DNA of 64,000 nt from JBCCFC01 sp965213595 (GTDB lineage Bacteria > Chloroflexota > Anaerolineae > Caldilineales > Caldilineaceae): NCBI GenBank assembly GCA_965213595.1, contig CBDBZO010000001.1, positions 124,001 through 188,000 on the forward strand, written 5' to 3'. Below the pieces are notes generated by a model that was not told the DNA's origin, did not search any database, and saw only the letters and a program-made list of their open reading frames with translations. Made by a program: the position numbers and the translations under genes. The stretch's first letter is position 1. Each line of letters begins with the position of its first letter. Of the stretch, positions 1 to 10,237 are shown piece by piece.

Positions 1-316
1 CCATCTCGCGCGCCTCGGCGAACTGGCCGCGCATGGCGTGGACGTAGCCACGCAGGTAGGCGGCGCGCGGGTGGGCCGCGGGCGCGTCCGCCTCGTCGGC
101 GACGCGTGCGGCGAGCCGGGCGAGCTTCCAAGTTTTGCTGGGATCGTTGCCCGCCAGGCGGTCGGCCTCTTCAAGCAGGGCGGCCAGCCCGTTGGCGTGT
201 AGCAGATTGCCTTCGCGCAGCAGCGCAGCTTGCGCGGCCAGCTCATCCGCAGCAAGCAGGCGCTCGATGAGGGTGGGGGAGATGGTGGGGAGGTTATCGA
301 AGTTGGGTAGAGGCAT
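1..316 (-). CDS. N-terminal part of a TPR-like helical protein (runs off left edge)
   Basis: An open frame starts at the ATG at 316 and is still open at position 1, giving about 105 residues (MPLPNFDNLPTISPTLIERL at the start). The sequence is alanine/leucine rich with helical repeats of TPR character. It lies downstream of an ECF sigma factor and a short unknown protein on the same strand. In Chloroflexota and Actinobacteria such triplets often end in a TPR/CHAT protease-like protein; that the missing part is CHAT is inference from this context only. Codon use and high GC match the chromosomal core. Confidence 0.6.
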   Translation of the reverse strand, partial: MPLPNFDNLPTISPTLIERLLAADELAAQAALLREGNLLHANGLAALLEEADRLAGNDPSKTWKLARLAARVADEADAPAAHPRAAYLRGYVHAMRGQFAEAREM

Positions 317-418
317 GGCTAGACCGTGGGGGAAGGGCGCCTCGTCCTCCCCTCTCCCAGCAGGGGAGAGGGGCCGGGGATGAGGGCCAATTCTCAAATG
401 TCAACGCAAGTTAACGCC

Positions 419-1087
419 TCAGCGCGACAGCGTTAGCGGCGGCAGCTCGACTTCCAGCGCCGCCCCGCTGATCACCACGCGGTAGCGACCGGGCGCGAGC
501 GCTTCAAAGGCAAACTCGCCCAGATCGTCCGCCATCACGAGGCCCTGTTCGCGCGCGTCGCTGCCCTCGCACACGTGCAGAAGCTGGACGGCAAAATCAT
601 CCGGCAATACATCGTCGCGGTTGGGCAAGAGCTGGCCCAGCAGGTCTAGCTGCGGCGTCTGCTGGCGAGGCTGGATGTTGAGCGCCACGTCGAAGGCTTC
701 CGTCGCATAGACGAGCTGGCGGGCATCTGCTGCGCCAGCGGCGGCGCGCGTGCCCATCAGCGACGGCTGGGCGGCGCTGTCAAAGGTGAGGGCGGCAATC
801 AGCTGCTGCAGCGGGCCGGGTTGGTGGCGCTGCGCCTGCTGGTTGGCGGCGTACTGAGCAAAGCGCCCGCCAAGCCCGGCGCGCGTGGCAGCCGGCAGCG
901 GCGCGAGTACGGTTTCGCTGCTCAGGCGGCGGAAGGCGCGCAGCCAGCGCACGCGATCCCGCGTCTCGGCATCGGCCTCTGCGACGAGCTCTGCCACGCG
1001 CGCGGCTTCGTCGGCGGGCAGGCGCTCCTCCACCCAATCGAGCAGCTGCTCAAATGAAGGGGGGGAGGAAGTTGAAAATCGATTCAT
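419..1087 (-). CDS. Unknown protein of a sigma-factor operon
   Basis: The frame is open from 1228, but the ATG at 1087 (MNRFSTSSPPSFEQLLDWVE) is the likelier start because the 47 upstream residues have no protein character; 222 aa result. The N-terminal third (DWVEERLPADEAARVAELVA) looks like the helical segment of anti-sigma/zinc-finger-type proteins but lacks a CxxC or HxxxCxxC motif. The C-terminus has a beta-rich segment (GEFAFEALAPGRYRVVISG) like a small carboxypeptidase-regulatory-like fold. It lies between the ECF sigma gene and the TPR gene, so a role in that regulatory unit is likely. The family is not identified. Confidence 0.6.
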   Translation of the reverse strand: MNRFSTSSPPSFEQLLDWVEERLPADEAARVAELVAEADAETRDRVRWLRAFRRLSSETVLAPLPAATRAGLGGRFAQYAANQQAQRHQPGPLQQLIAALTFDSAAQPSLMGTRAAAGAADARQLVYATEAFDVALNIQPRQQTPQLDLLGQLLPNRDDVLPDDFAVQLLHVCEGSDAREQGLVMADDLGEFAFEALAPGRYRVVISGAALEVELPPLTLSR

Positions 1088-1232
1088 GGTACAGTTGGCT
1101 TCTTTCTGCTGCTCGACAGCGTTCGCGGCGAGTGAGCTTGTTGACAGGTGACGTTGCTGAGACGTAGGGCAGTCACCAGGAATATAACCGAGAGGCACAG
1201 GAAAATACATATCTTTCTTGCTTCTCAAAAAT

Positions 1233-1793
1233 TTATTCGCCCAACCGCATAAAATAGCGCATCCGCTCCAGGCAGCGCGCGCGCGTTGGCCCCACGCTGC
1301 CCACGGCCATGCCCATCTGCTCCGCGATCTGCTCGTACGAGGGCTCGCGCTCGTCGAAGTAGAGCAGCAGCAGCAGCTTGCGGCAGCGGTTATCGATCAG
1401 GTTCAACCCCACATTTAGCCACTCCACCAGTTCCCACTGCGCAATGTGATCGCGGCCATCCGGCAGCAGCGCCAGCGTGTCGTCGGTTTCGCGGCGCTCC
1501 ACGTGGCGGCGCTTGGCCCGCTCGACGCGTCGCCACGTATAGCGGCGCGTCACCGTGGTGAGCCAGCCGCCGAGGTTGCTGTTGTCGCGCAGGCTGTCCA
1601 GCTTTTCGATCAGGGCGGTAAAGGCCGCCTGCGCCACATCCGCCGCTTCGTCGCGCGAGAGGCCATACTTGAGCGGGATGGAGTAAACGAGCCGCTCGTA
1701 CTTGTCCAGCAGCTGCTGCCACGCCTCCGGCTCGCCGTCGCGGCAGCGCCGCAGCAGCTCGATATCGGAAGGAAAGGAATCGGAATCGGCCAT
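1233..1793 (-). CDS. ECF-type RNA polymerase sigma factor
   Basis: A 186-aa sigma-70 family protein. Region 2 is at about residues 18-90 (LLDKYERLVYSIPLKYGLSR, then DVAQAAFTALIEKLDSLRDN and GGWLTTVTRRYTWRRVERAK); region 4 is at about 130-182, with the helix-turn-helix YEQIAEQMGMAVGSVGPTRA. The length is normal for an ECF factor. It heads a leftward unit with the unknown protein and the TPR protein, so it probably directs transcription of those genes or a wider stress regulon. The target promoter is not visible here. Confidence 0.9.
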   Translation of the reverse strand: MADSDSFPSDIELLRRCRDGEPEAWQQLLDKYERLVYSIPLKYGLSRDEAADVAQAAFTALIEKLDSLRDNSNLGGWLTTVTRRYTWRRVERAKRRHVERRETDDTLALLPDGRDHIAQWELVEWLNVGLNLIDNRCRKLLLLLYFDEREPSYEQIAEQMGMAVGSVGPTRARCLERMRYFMRLGE

Positions 1794-1957
1794 GGCGAGT
1801 CGGTTTATTGTGAAATTTGCGAGAAACTTGCCAGAAGATGTCAGCTTTGGATGGTAACATTGTGGGGAGCAGATCCAAAATTGTCCGTAAAATTATATGT
1901 GTTTAGCGTGACAAGGTAGCTTCGTCCACGGGTGTGTATTTCAGTTTGGGGCAGCGC

Positions 1958-2103
1958 TGTCATTTCGAGCGGGTAGATGAAACAAGTGAGCAAACAAAGC
2001 TTCTCCAGCGAGAAATCTGGACATCGTTTACCCCGTGATGAGGGATTGAACCGCGAGTGCTCGTCAGCCATCTCCAGATTTCTCGCATTCGCTCGAAATG
2101 ACA
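1958..2103. repeat. Dispersed palindromic intergenic element
   Basis: Two nested inverted repeats. The outer arms TGTCATTTCGAGCG (1958-1971) and CGCTCGAAATGACA (2090-2103) are perfect complements. The inner arms GCGAGAAATCTGG (2008-2020) and CCAGATTTCTCGC (2074-2086) are also perfect. Sequences of this kind (GTCATTTCGAGCG...GAGAAATCT) recur between genes in many Chloroflexota and Bacteroidota genomes. It separates the divergent sigma and uvrB genes. Confidence 0.75.
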
Positions 2104-2208
2104 TGGCCTTTCGTTTCTGCTCTCGCTTCTGATCGACGTAATCATTGTCACCCCTATTACAATATCTACTCGCGCCCAGTTTAAAGTGCACCTCGCCCAC
2201 AACGACTG

Positions 2209-2238
2209 TTCGACAAATCCCATCAAATTCGCTACAAT
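2209..2238 (+). promoter_or_regulatory. Candidate sigma-70-type promoter of uvrB
   Basis: The -10-like TACAAT is at 2233-2238 and a weak -35-like TTCGAC at 2209-2214, 18 bp apart. It lies just upstream of the SOS-like palindrome, so a repressor bound there would cover the transcription start. Confidence 0.45.
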
Positions 2239-2246
2239 AACAGGCG

Positions 2247-2260
2247 AGAACTGCTGTTCT
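2247..2260. promoter_or_regulatory. SOS box (LexA operator) of uvrB
   Basis: AGAACTGCTGTTCT contains GAAC-N4-GTTC, the core of the Gram-positive/Bacillus-type LexA (DinR) box, as a perfect palindrome. It lies 9-22 bases downstream of the candidate -10 and before the Shine-Dalgarno of uvrB, a repressing position. LexA of green non-sulfur bacteria is reported to use the Bacillus-type box. Confidence 0.7.
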
Positions 2261-2275
2261 AATCCGAGGAAACCC

Positions 2276-4306
<2,031 letters not shown>

Positions 4307-4313
4307 AGGATGC

Positions 4314-4391
4314 TGCGTATTGCTTGCTGCGTATTGCTTTCTGTTTGGTGGATGAGTGCAGCAATGGGTTCTCCGCGAGAAGCAATACGCA
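4314..4391. repeat. TGCGTATTGC repeat / hairpin between convergent genes
   Basis: TGCGTATTGCTT occurs at 4314-4325 and 4328-4339, and its exact complement AAGCAATACGCA at 4380-4391. The fold lies between uvrB and leftward comEC, so it could act as a bidirectional terminator. Repeats of this kind are dispersed in Chloroflexota intergenic DNA. Confidence 0.6.
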
Positions 4392-4405
4392 ATACGCAAT
4401 AGGCA

Positions 4406-5587
4406 CTACTCAGACGCACCCCGCCACGTCGCCCCGCCTACTTCCGCCGCCACCCACATTTGTCGACCGTCGCTCCACACGTGCACGCGACCGTGCTGGT
4501 CGTTGCGCAGCGTTGTAACGTCCGCCAGCCGCTCCGTTACTTCTGGCGCGGGGTGGCCGTAGCGGTTCTCCGCGCCCACCTGAATCACGGCCAGCGACGG
4601 AGCGACGGCGCGCAAGAACTCCGCGCTCGTGCTCGTGTCGCTGCCGTGGTGGCCCACTTTGAGCACGGTCGATGCAAGCGGTGCGCCCGCGGCCAGCCAC
4701 TCAACTTCGCTGGGCACGCCCGCATCGCCGGTGAGCAGGACGCTAAAGTCGCCGTAGACCAGCTTGGCGACCAGCGAATTCTCGTTGTCCGCATCCGGGC
4801 CGACGTAGCCTTCAGCGTGCGGCCACAGCAGCCACAGCCCCACGCCATCTCCCAAATCAATCCAGCCATCAGCCGACTGCGCCTGCACGTCGACGCCCTG
4901 CTCGGCCATTGCCGCGAGCCAGCGCTCGCTGTCCGGGTGCGACAGCGTCGTCGGCGCGGCGATGGCCTGGGTGACGCCGAAGCGCGCGGGCACGTCGAGC
5001 TGGGCCAACATGTGGTCGCCGTCGGGGTGGGTGAGCAGCAGCAGATCGAGGCTGCGGTTCCAGAAGGGCATGGCTGTGCCAAGCTCGCTGAGCAGCGCCT
5101 GCGGACTTTCGCCGCCGTCGATCAGCAGTTGGCGACCGCTCGGCGTCTGCACGAGCACGCCGTCGCCCTGGCCCACGTTCAGGAACCAGAGGTGCAGCCG
5201 CCCGTCCGGCTGCGTCAGCGCCAGCGACCAGATCAACACGCAGCCGACGCCGAGCACGCCCGCCGTGGTCGTGCCAAGCAGGCGGCGGGCGAAGCTCAAG
5301 CGAGCCATTCCTAAATTGAGACGACGCGGCACGAATTGGTCGCGCCAGCGCCACGCGGCAACCAGCGCGTAGGTCAACATCAGCGCGCCGAGGCCGTAGC
5401 GGGCAATTTCCAAGCTTGCGCCGGGGAGCGACGCCGTACCGCGCACCGCCGCCACCGTCCAGACGAGGCTGAGCCAGGGCACGGTCAGCAGCAGGCGAGC
5501 CAGCTGCGTTAGCCCCGGCAGGTCGGTCGCGCCGAGGAGAACGCCCGCGGAGCCCCACAGCATGTAGAAGTAGTCGCAATCAATCAC
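4406..5587 (-). pseudogene. comEC: 3' part of comEC (ComEC/Rec2-type DNA uptake channel), 5' end lost
   Basis: ComEC is the inner-membrane DNA uptake channel of natural competence, usually 700-800 aa. Here only 393 residues remain: the last membrane segments of the competence domain (about residues 10-115), then the metallo-beta-lactamase domain with HPDGDH near 180, LLTGDAG, and VGHHGSD. The OB-fold and most of the channel are absent. Homology seems to begin at MLWGSAGVLLG (position about 5564); the few residues before it and all DNA upstream resemble the AT-richer plasmid-like region. I infer truncation by insertion of the adjacent element, or a contig join. A translated C-terminal MBL fragment is possible. 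Confidence 0.8.
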
Positions 5588-5695
5588 TCATTAGCATCAG
5601 TATTTTGGTCCAGCTTCCGCGTATGCAACGTGAGTAGTTGAGTTCTGGTAGGCTGAAAGACACGTGTTGCCCTCCCCTTCCCATCTTATCAGCAA

Positions 5696-5944
5696 CTACG
5701 TTGGTACGGAATCTTCACGATAATGTGACTCCAGGAGTACACGAAGCTCTTCGGATATTCCCGTATCTCGTGCCACACAACTCATTTTGATGCGGCGATG
5801 CAAGCTGGCAGGAATATCGATGGTAAGGCGTTTGGTTCCTTCAGTTGCACGGTTCTGTACCCATTGGTCGGCCTGCACCTTATTTTCTGGTTCAGCTTTC
5901 TTTTTCTGCCGGGGTGCAGCACCAAAATCTACGGTCTTGCTCAT
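5696..5944 (-). CDS. parG: ParG-like ribbon-helix-helix partition protein
   Basis: An 82-aa protein with a flexible basic N-terminus (MSKTVDFGAAPRQKKKAEPE) and a C-terminal ribbon-helix-helix (KRLTIDIPASLHRRIKMSCV, then GISEELRVLLESHY). This is the architecture of ParG/CopG-type centromere-binding adaptors that stimulate a ParF ATPase and repress their own operon. Its ATG overlaps the stop of the upstream parF-like gene in an ATGA, so the two are translationally coupled. The symbol is by analogy. Confidence 0.75.
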   Translation of the reverse strand: MSKTVDFGAAPRQKKKAEPENKVQADQWVQNRATEGTKRLTIDIPASLHRRIKMSCVARDTGISEELRVLLESHYREDSVPT

Positions 5945-6600
5945 GCGACTTCCTCCAATGCCTTGTTCTTTTGTTTAACAAATTGAATCAACTCCTCAAC
6001 CAGTCCCCTGATTTCCTGACTGGCCGTACTGTCCGGCTCATCCTCTAGCACCGTACTTCCATCGGCAGCACTTTCAGCAAAAGCAACCCGCTGACAGATG
6101 GACTGTGCAAGTAGCGGTATCTCATGCTCCGCTAGCGCTTTCGTTACATCCCGGCCAATAGCCGTATTTGCGATTTTACGATTAATTACAAATGCGCTTT
6201 TCAGGTTTTCCTTGAATATGCGTGCTTCGCTCAGAAGTTCGGTAATTTCTCGCGCTGCCCATACATCGTAGGGCGATGGCTGTACCGGGATCAATACAAC
6301 ATCGGAAGCAAAGATGGCAGCACGGGCCAACTCATTCACCCGTGGCGGCCCATCGATAACAATGTCATCAAAATGCGTGATATGGGCCTGGAGTTCCTTG
6401 TGCAGGTTTTTCGTCGGCAACCCAATGACCGGTAATTCGATGTCGGATTCCCGGCAAGATGACCAGTCGAGGGCGCTGCCCTGGGGATCGGCATCAACCA
6501 ACAATACGGATCGACCGCTTAAGCGAAGCCCCATTGCGAGATGCACGGCAAGCGTGGTTTTGCCCACACCTCCCTTTTGGTTCAGTAAACCAACAATCAT
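5941..6600 (-). CDS. parF: ParF/ParA-family partition ATPase
   Basis: A Walker-type partition ATPase of 219 aa that segregates plasmid copies. The deviant Walker A KGGVGKTT is at residues 9-16, VLLVDADPQGS near 38-48, and the Walker B-type DDIVIDGPP near 78-86. Small size without an N-terminal HTH fits the ParF (type Ib) group. The frame is open to 6678, but the ATG at 6600 puts the P-loop at the normal distance from the N-terminus. It forms a two-gene operon with the downstream RHH gene; the centromere is expected in the upstream 500 bp. Confidence 0.88.
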   Translation of the reverse strand: MIVGLLNQKGGVGKTTLAVHLAMGLRLSGRSVLLVDADPQGSALDWSSCRESDIELPVIGLPTKNLHKELQAHITHFDDIVIDGPPRVNELARAAIFASDVVLIPVQPSPYDVWAAREITELLSEARIFKENLKSAFVINRKIANTAIGRDVTKALAEHEIPLLAQSICQRVAFAESAADGSTVLEDEPDSTASQEIRGLVEELIQFVKQKNKALEEVA

Positions 6601-6719
6601 GCTCTTTCGCCGTTGTGTGTCTGTAATTAAGCGGAAAATCGTTATTAAGGCGTTAAAGCAAATCACAATTTCAGACACGCGAAAACCCAGATCAAATGTT
6701 TTGCTGCGTTGCAGATAAC

Positions 6720-7080
6720 CTGGATTGAACGTCGCCGGATTACCGGCTAACTGAGTAATTTGCTTTTCATAAAGGCGTTTTATCGGCGATCCGTATATAC
6801 CTGTCTCCGGGAATCCGGCACCCGGTGTTTCAATAAAATAGGAAACACACCGCTACGCTGTTGTGACTTATCTCAGGCACGGAGAGGCGTCTTTCTGTTC
6901 TGTCGGGCTTCCGCTTTTTCGGTTCATCGTCGCTTCGTATTAACTGGATTCTGCTTATTCACTGTTTCGTATTCCCGGATTTCCGATAAGTCGTGTATCC
7001 GGGAGCACGTGTTTATGCGTTCGCGGCTTACTGCATTGACGTAACCGGTCAACTGTACTCTATCGGTATAAATTCAGTGC
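6720..7080. other. Non-coding region between parF and primase, candidate parS
   Basis: I see no convincing gene in 6601-7101. The stretch holds several CCGGAT/ATCCGG motifs (near 6735, 6807-6818, 6974 and 6996) and an imperfect hairpin GTGTTTC (6825-6831) / GAAACAC (6842-6848). Such repeats upstream of a parFG pair are where a centromere and the operon operator are expected. This is inference. Confidence 0.35.
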
Positions 7081-7101
7081 TTTTGTGAGAGACAAAAGGC
7101 C

Positions 7102-8028
7102 ATGAAAAGAAAAATGAACATATCAGGTGCGAAGTCAATTCCCCTTGAGGTTGTACTACGTACTTACGGGCATGAACCTACGAAACGGACGGGTAATGAT
7201 CTTTGGTATTACTCGCCGTTCAGAGAGGAACGATCACCTTCCTTCAAAATCCATGAAGGCCGTAATATTTGGTATGACCACGGGGAAGGGCAGGGCGGGG
7301 ATGTGATTTCGCTAATGATGCGTCTTGAAAACACCAAATCGGTATCGGATTGTTTGCAATTATTGGATCAGCTCGTCATCGGTTCATCGCGGACGAGTAA
7401 GGTGGTATGCGCAGCATCAACTCCTGCAAACCATATAGAAGGATCAACTAGCCCGTTCGAGCTGGAACGCATTGGTTCGTTAGAAAATCGTGCATTGCTG
7501 GGATATGCGTGGGGGAGGGGCATCCCGAAAGCTATTGCTCAGGCTTACCTGCAAGAGATTCACTACCGTCATCATGGAAAGCCGTTTTTTGCCATTGCAT
7601 TTCCAAATGACGCCGGTGGTTTTGAGTTACGCAACCCGTATTTTCAGGGTGTGTATGGACCTAAAGCAATTAGCACCCTATTTTCCCCTCAAGAAAGGGT
7701 CACAAACCCGGTTGCTCCCGCCCTTTTTGAAGGGTTTAGCGATTTTCTATCGGCATTGGTGTATTATCAGACAAGTGAAGCGCAGCAGCCGGTAATTATC
7801 CTCAATTCCGCAGCGATGCGCGATCAGGCTATCGAGGCGGTCAAAGCGATGGGAGCTGAGAAAGTCTATTTGTATTTCGATCATGATAAAACGGGTAGGC
7901 AGCTGACTACTTACGTGACTGAACAACTATCAAGCATTGAAGTTCTTGATAAATCAGACCTGTATCAGGGTTTCAAGGATTTCAACGAATTACTTGTCAA
8001 TCAACGCCAGCAGGGTAGGGCTGCCTAA
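7102..8028 (+). CDS. Toprim-domain DNA primase-like protein of a plasmid
   Basis: A 308-aa protein. The N-terminal part (about 10-85) has the outline of a CHC2-type primase domain (YYSPFREERSPSFKIHEG, then WYDHGEGQGGDVISLMM), but the zinc-binding cysteines are missing. The C-terminal part is a Toprim domain: an acidic ALFEGFSDFLSA near 210, then VYLYFDHDKTGRQLT near 255-269. Primases of this short type are common on plasmids and mobilizable elements. It lies between the partition genes and the iteron origin, so a role in priming plasmid replication is likely. Weak Shine-Dalgarno; the ATG at 7114 is an alternative start. Confidence 0.8.
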   Translation: MKRKMNISGAKSIPLEVVLRTYGHEPTKRTGNDLWYYSPFREERSPSFKIHEGRNIWYDHGEGQGGDVISLMMRLENTKSVSDCLQLLDQLVIGSSRTSKVVCAASTPANHIEGSTSPFELERIGSLENRALLGYAWGRGIPKAIAQAYLQEIHYRHHGKPFFAIAFPNDAGGFELRNPYFQGVYGPKAISTLFSPQERVTNPVAPALFEGFSDFLSALVYYQTSEAQQPVIILNSAAMRDQAIEAVKAMGAEKVYLYFDHDKTGRQLTTYVTEQLSSIEVLDKSDLYQGFKDFNELLVNQRQQGRAA

Positions 8029-8124
8029 TCCTTTTTCTTTTCACTCGCCATCAGTGCCTGATTGCAACCCTTATTGCTTGCCGAAATATAGCTCAAGTTT
8101 AGTGCTGCACTTGAGTTGATAATT

Positions 8125-8152
8125 TTGTCCACAATTTTCATGCTGTGGATTG
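8125..8152. promoter_or_regulatory. Two DnaA-box-like sites at the plasmid origin
   Basis: TTGTCCACA (8125-8133) differs from the DnaA box TTATCCACA by one base. TGTGGATTG (8144-8152) is a weaker match on the other strand. They lie left of an AT-rich stretch (8150-8220) and the iterons, the usual arrangement of iteron origins. Confidence 0.5.
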
Positions 8153-8225
8153 GTTCTAATTTCTTATTAGAATTTCTTAATTTCAGGGCGAAATTTCTAG
8201 TTGTAATTCAATATGTTACAGAGCC

Positions 8226-8643
8226 TATCGTAAGCAATTCGGGGTGTAACGTAAGTAATTCGGGGGGCCTATCGTAAGTAATTCGGGGCGTAACGTAAGT
8301 AATTCGGGGCGACCCAATCGAGATGTTCCAAATTTATCCCCATGTCAGCCATATTGATCATAAGTTTTTCGGGGGGAGATACAATTGCTATCTATTAGAC
8401 TGCTATCGTAAGCAATTCGGGGCATCTAGAAGACACAACACAAGGTTTAACTTAGAAATGCTGGATTTTGTATATCGAGTTTAGCTTTTACCAAGAAGCC
8501 TAAACTCACTCTGAATGGTCATTCTACTGCACCCTTATTTCTATCGTAAGTTTTTCGGGGCGGTATATCATAAGGAATTCGGGGCATGGTGAAAATTTGC
8601 TTACCCATGTCGTTGTCGGTTATCGATCATAAGTTTTTCGGGG
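8226..8643. repeat. Nine 19-bp iterons: plasmid replication origin
   Basis: Nine directly oriented copies of TATCGTAAGTAATTCGGGG or close variants start at 8226, 8247, 8270, 8291, 8356, 8404, 8542, 8566 and 8625. The last GGGG and the TAAG core are invariant, while the middle varies (GTAATT, GCAATT, TTTTTC). The first four are spaced 21-23 bp, in phase on the helix. They lie immediately upstream of a Rep_3/RepB initiator, so this is an iteron-type origin and copy-number control region. Confidence 0.93.
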
Positions 8644-8672
8644 CGCAGATAATTATTTGCGGGAATAACGTG

Positions 8673-8707
8673 TAACGTAAGTTTGCATTGACCTAAAACT
8701 TACGTTA
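8673..8707. promoter_or_regulatory. Inverted iteron half-sites: rep autoregulation operator
   Basis: TAACGTAAGTTT (8673-8684) and AAACTTACGTTA (8696-8707) are perfect inverted repeats built from the 5' half of the iteron, ending 8 bp before the rep start codon. In iteron plasmids Rep dimers bind such a palindrome to repress rep while monomers bind the iterons. Confidence 0.85.
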
Positions 8708-8714
8708 GGGATAA

Positions 8715-9569
8715 ATGCCTAACAGGACACGGGCGGGCCTTATGGCTCTTACGCTGGCGCAAAAGAACAATTCGGATGGTTTTCCCAAAGCAGGGGAAAT
8801 GATCCAACTACGAAGCTCTTCCAAGCTCACCTTGCATGATCGCCGTGTCCTCAACCTCCTCGTGCAACATGCCGGCTCTGAAATTGCCAACGATCTTCAA
8901 CATCGCATCTCCATTAGTTTCTTACGCAGCCCCGAGCACAAAGGCGGCGAGATGGTACGTGATAGCATTATGAAATTGATGACCACACTTGTCGAGGTGC
9001 CAACCTTTGATCAGCATGGCAATGCAGCGACGTTGCGTACCACCTTGCTTGCATCGACGACAACGACCGATGATGAATCCAAGCCGGATGGGGAAGTCGT
9101 TTACAGGTTTTCCAAAGAGATGTGCGAAATTTTGCTCCGGTCGCGCTATTGGGGGCGGATCAAAACATTTGTGATGTTCGCTTTTACCTCTAAATACGCG
9201 CTTACACTTTATGAAAACCTGTGCTTGCGGCGCAATCTCGATAAGACTGAGCAGGAATTTGATTTGGAAACATTCCGAGATTTGTTAGGTATTCCCAAGG
9301 GAAAGCTGAAACAATTTCCGCAGATGAAGCAGTCGGCGATCAAGCCTGCCATAGAAGAAATTAATGCGCTGTCGGATTTCAATGTCCAGGTTGAACCGCT
9401 GCGCAAAGGTGGTCAGCAGCGCGGTAAGCTGTTAGGGTTTCGCGTGGAATGGGAATCGAAAACACCGGAAGCATGGAAAGTGGTGTTGGATGAGTTACAA
9501 CGTCCTAGAATCGGACGCAGGGCACGGATACGGGGCAATGCTGAGCAGGTGACAAAGCAGGCTGCATAG
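8715..9569 (+). CDS. repB: RepB/Rep_3-family plasmid replication initiator
   Basis: A 284-aa initiator with two winged-helix domains. WH1 (about 30-160) starts with SKLTLHDRRVLNLLVQHAGS and contains YRFSKEMCEILLRSRYWGRI. WH2 (about 160-270) includes FAFTSKYALTLYENLCLRRN, FDLETFRDLLGIPKGKLKQF and a basic C-terminus (RPRIGRRARIRGN). Its length is typical of Rep_3 proteins. It should bind the nine iterons upstream as monomers and its own operator as a dimer. AGGG lies 5 bases before the ATG. The protein fixes the identity of this region as a plasmid replicon. Confidence 0.92.
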   Translation: MPNRTRAGLMALTLAQKNNSDGFPKAGEMIQLRSSSKLTLHDRRVLNLLVQHAGSEIANDLQHRISISFLRSPEHKGGEMVRDSIMKLMTTLVEVPTFDQHGNAATLRTTLLASTTTTDDESKPDGEVVYRFSKEMCEILLRSRYWGRIKTFVMFAFTSKYALTLYENLCLRRNLDKTEQEFDLETFRDLLGIPKGKLKQFPQMKQSAIKPAIEEINALSDFNVQVEPLRKGGQQRGKLLGFRVEWESKTPEAWKVVLDELQRPRIGRRARIRGNAEQVTKQAA

Positions 9570-9775
9570 ACTAATTGAAGTGAGGCCGATTCTTTGTGCA
9601 AGGTTGTTCAGCAACATAGTAGTTCAATTATGGAGTGTTGCGGGCTGGCTGTCTTTTGTCTGGCCAACGCGAAATTTGAATGTTAGGACATACTCCCAAG
9701 GTATGCGAGCAGCCTTGTGGTCATAAGCCAGTCACCGCGAGAGACTAAACTGTCGATGCAATTGGTAGTGCGTAT

Positions 9776-10234
9776 ATGAAACGCTACCGCAAACCATCAG
9801 AGATGACAACTGCCCAAGTATGGTTTGTATACATGTTCACTATTGTCGCTGTTGCTCTAGCAGGAAAACACCTTTTTGACATTTACCAGGTTTCAGAAGG
9901 TCAAATTGTTCAGGGGTACATCACAAAATACACTGGCGATGAAGGGCGTGTTAACCGAATTGTACCTGCACACAAGCACTTAGTGCGCATAGGAAATTCG
10001 CAAGAAGAATATAGCTTGCAGCGAGAGTTTCCTACTGGCCCCATAACCCTTCTAATATCGAAGGACGTAATCTATCGTGCAGTTGTGACTAAGCAAAATG
10101 GACAGTACAGTTTTTACGATTTGATCGGCAGCGGCGCTGGACTGGCTGCCATTATCTGTTTCATACTACCGGCGCTTGTCGGAGTTTACTTAACCTATGG
10201 AAACCTTCGCTATCAACTCACAGGAAAGGAATAA
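9776..10234 (+). CDS. Two-TM membrane protein upstream of an RTX protein
   Basis: A 152-aa protein with a membrane helix at about 15-35 (VWFVYMFTIVAVALAG), a polar domain of about 80 residues, and a second membrane helix at about 118-140 (AGLAAIICFILPALVGVYLT). No family is recognised. Only 3 bp separate its stop from the RTX gene, and the RTX Shine-Dalgarno lies within its end, so the two are coupled. An immunity or accessory role for the RTX protein is possible but is inference. Confidence 0.7.
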   Translation: MKRYRKPSEMTTAQVWFVYMFTIVAVALAGKHLFDIYQVSEGQIVQGYITKYTGDEGRVNRIVPAHKHLVRIGNSQEEYSLQREFPTGPITLLISKDVIYRAVVTKQNGQYSFYDLIGSGAGLAAIICFILPALVGVYLTYGNLRYQLTGKE

Positions 10235-10237
10235 GCT

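Noticed and set aside
6760..7044. 94-aa open frame between parF and primase
   Set aside because: Composition is unlike protein, no ribosome site, and it covers the repeat-rich candidate centromere.
8226..8643. CRISPR-like array
   Set aside because: The repeats are 19 bp with irregular gaps of 2 to 119 bp and lie at a rep gene; they are iterons.
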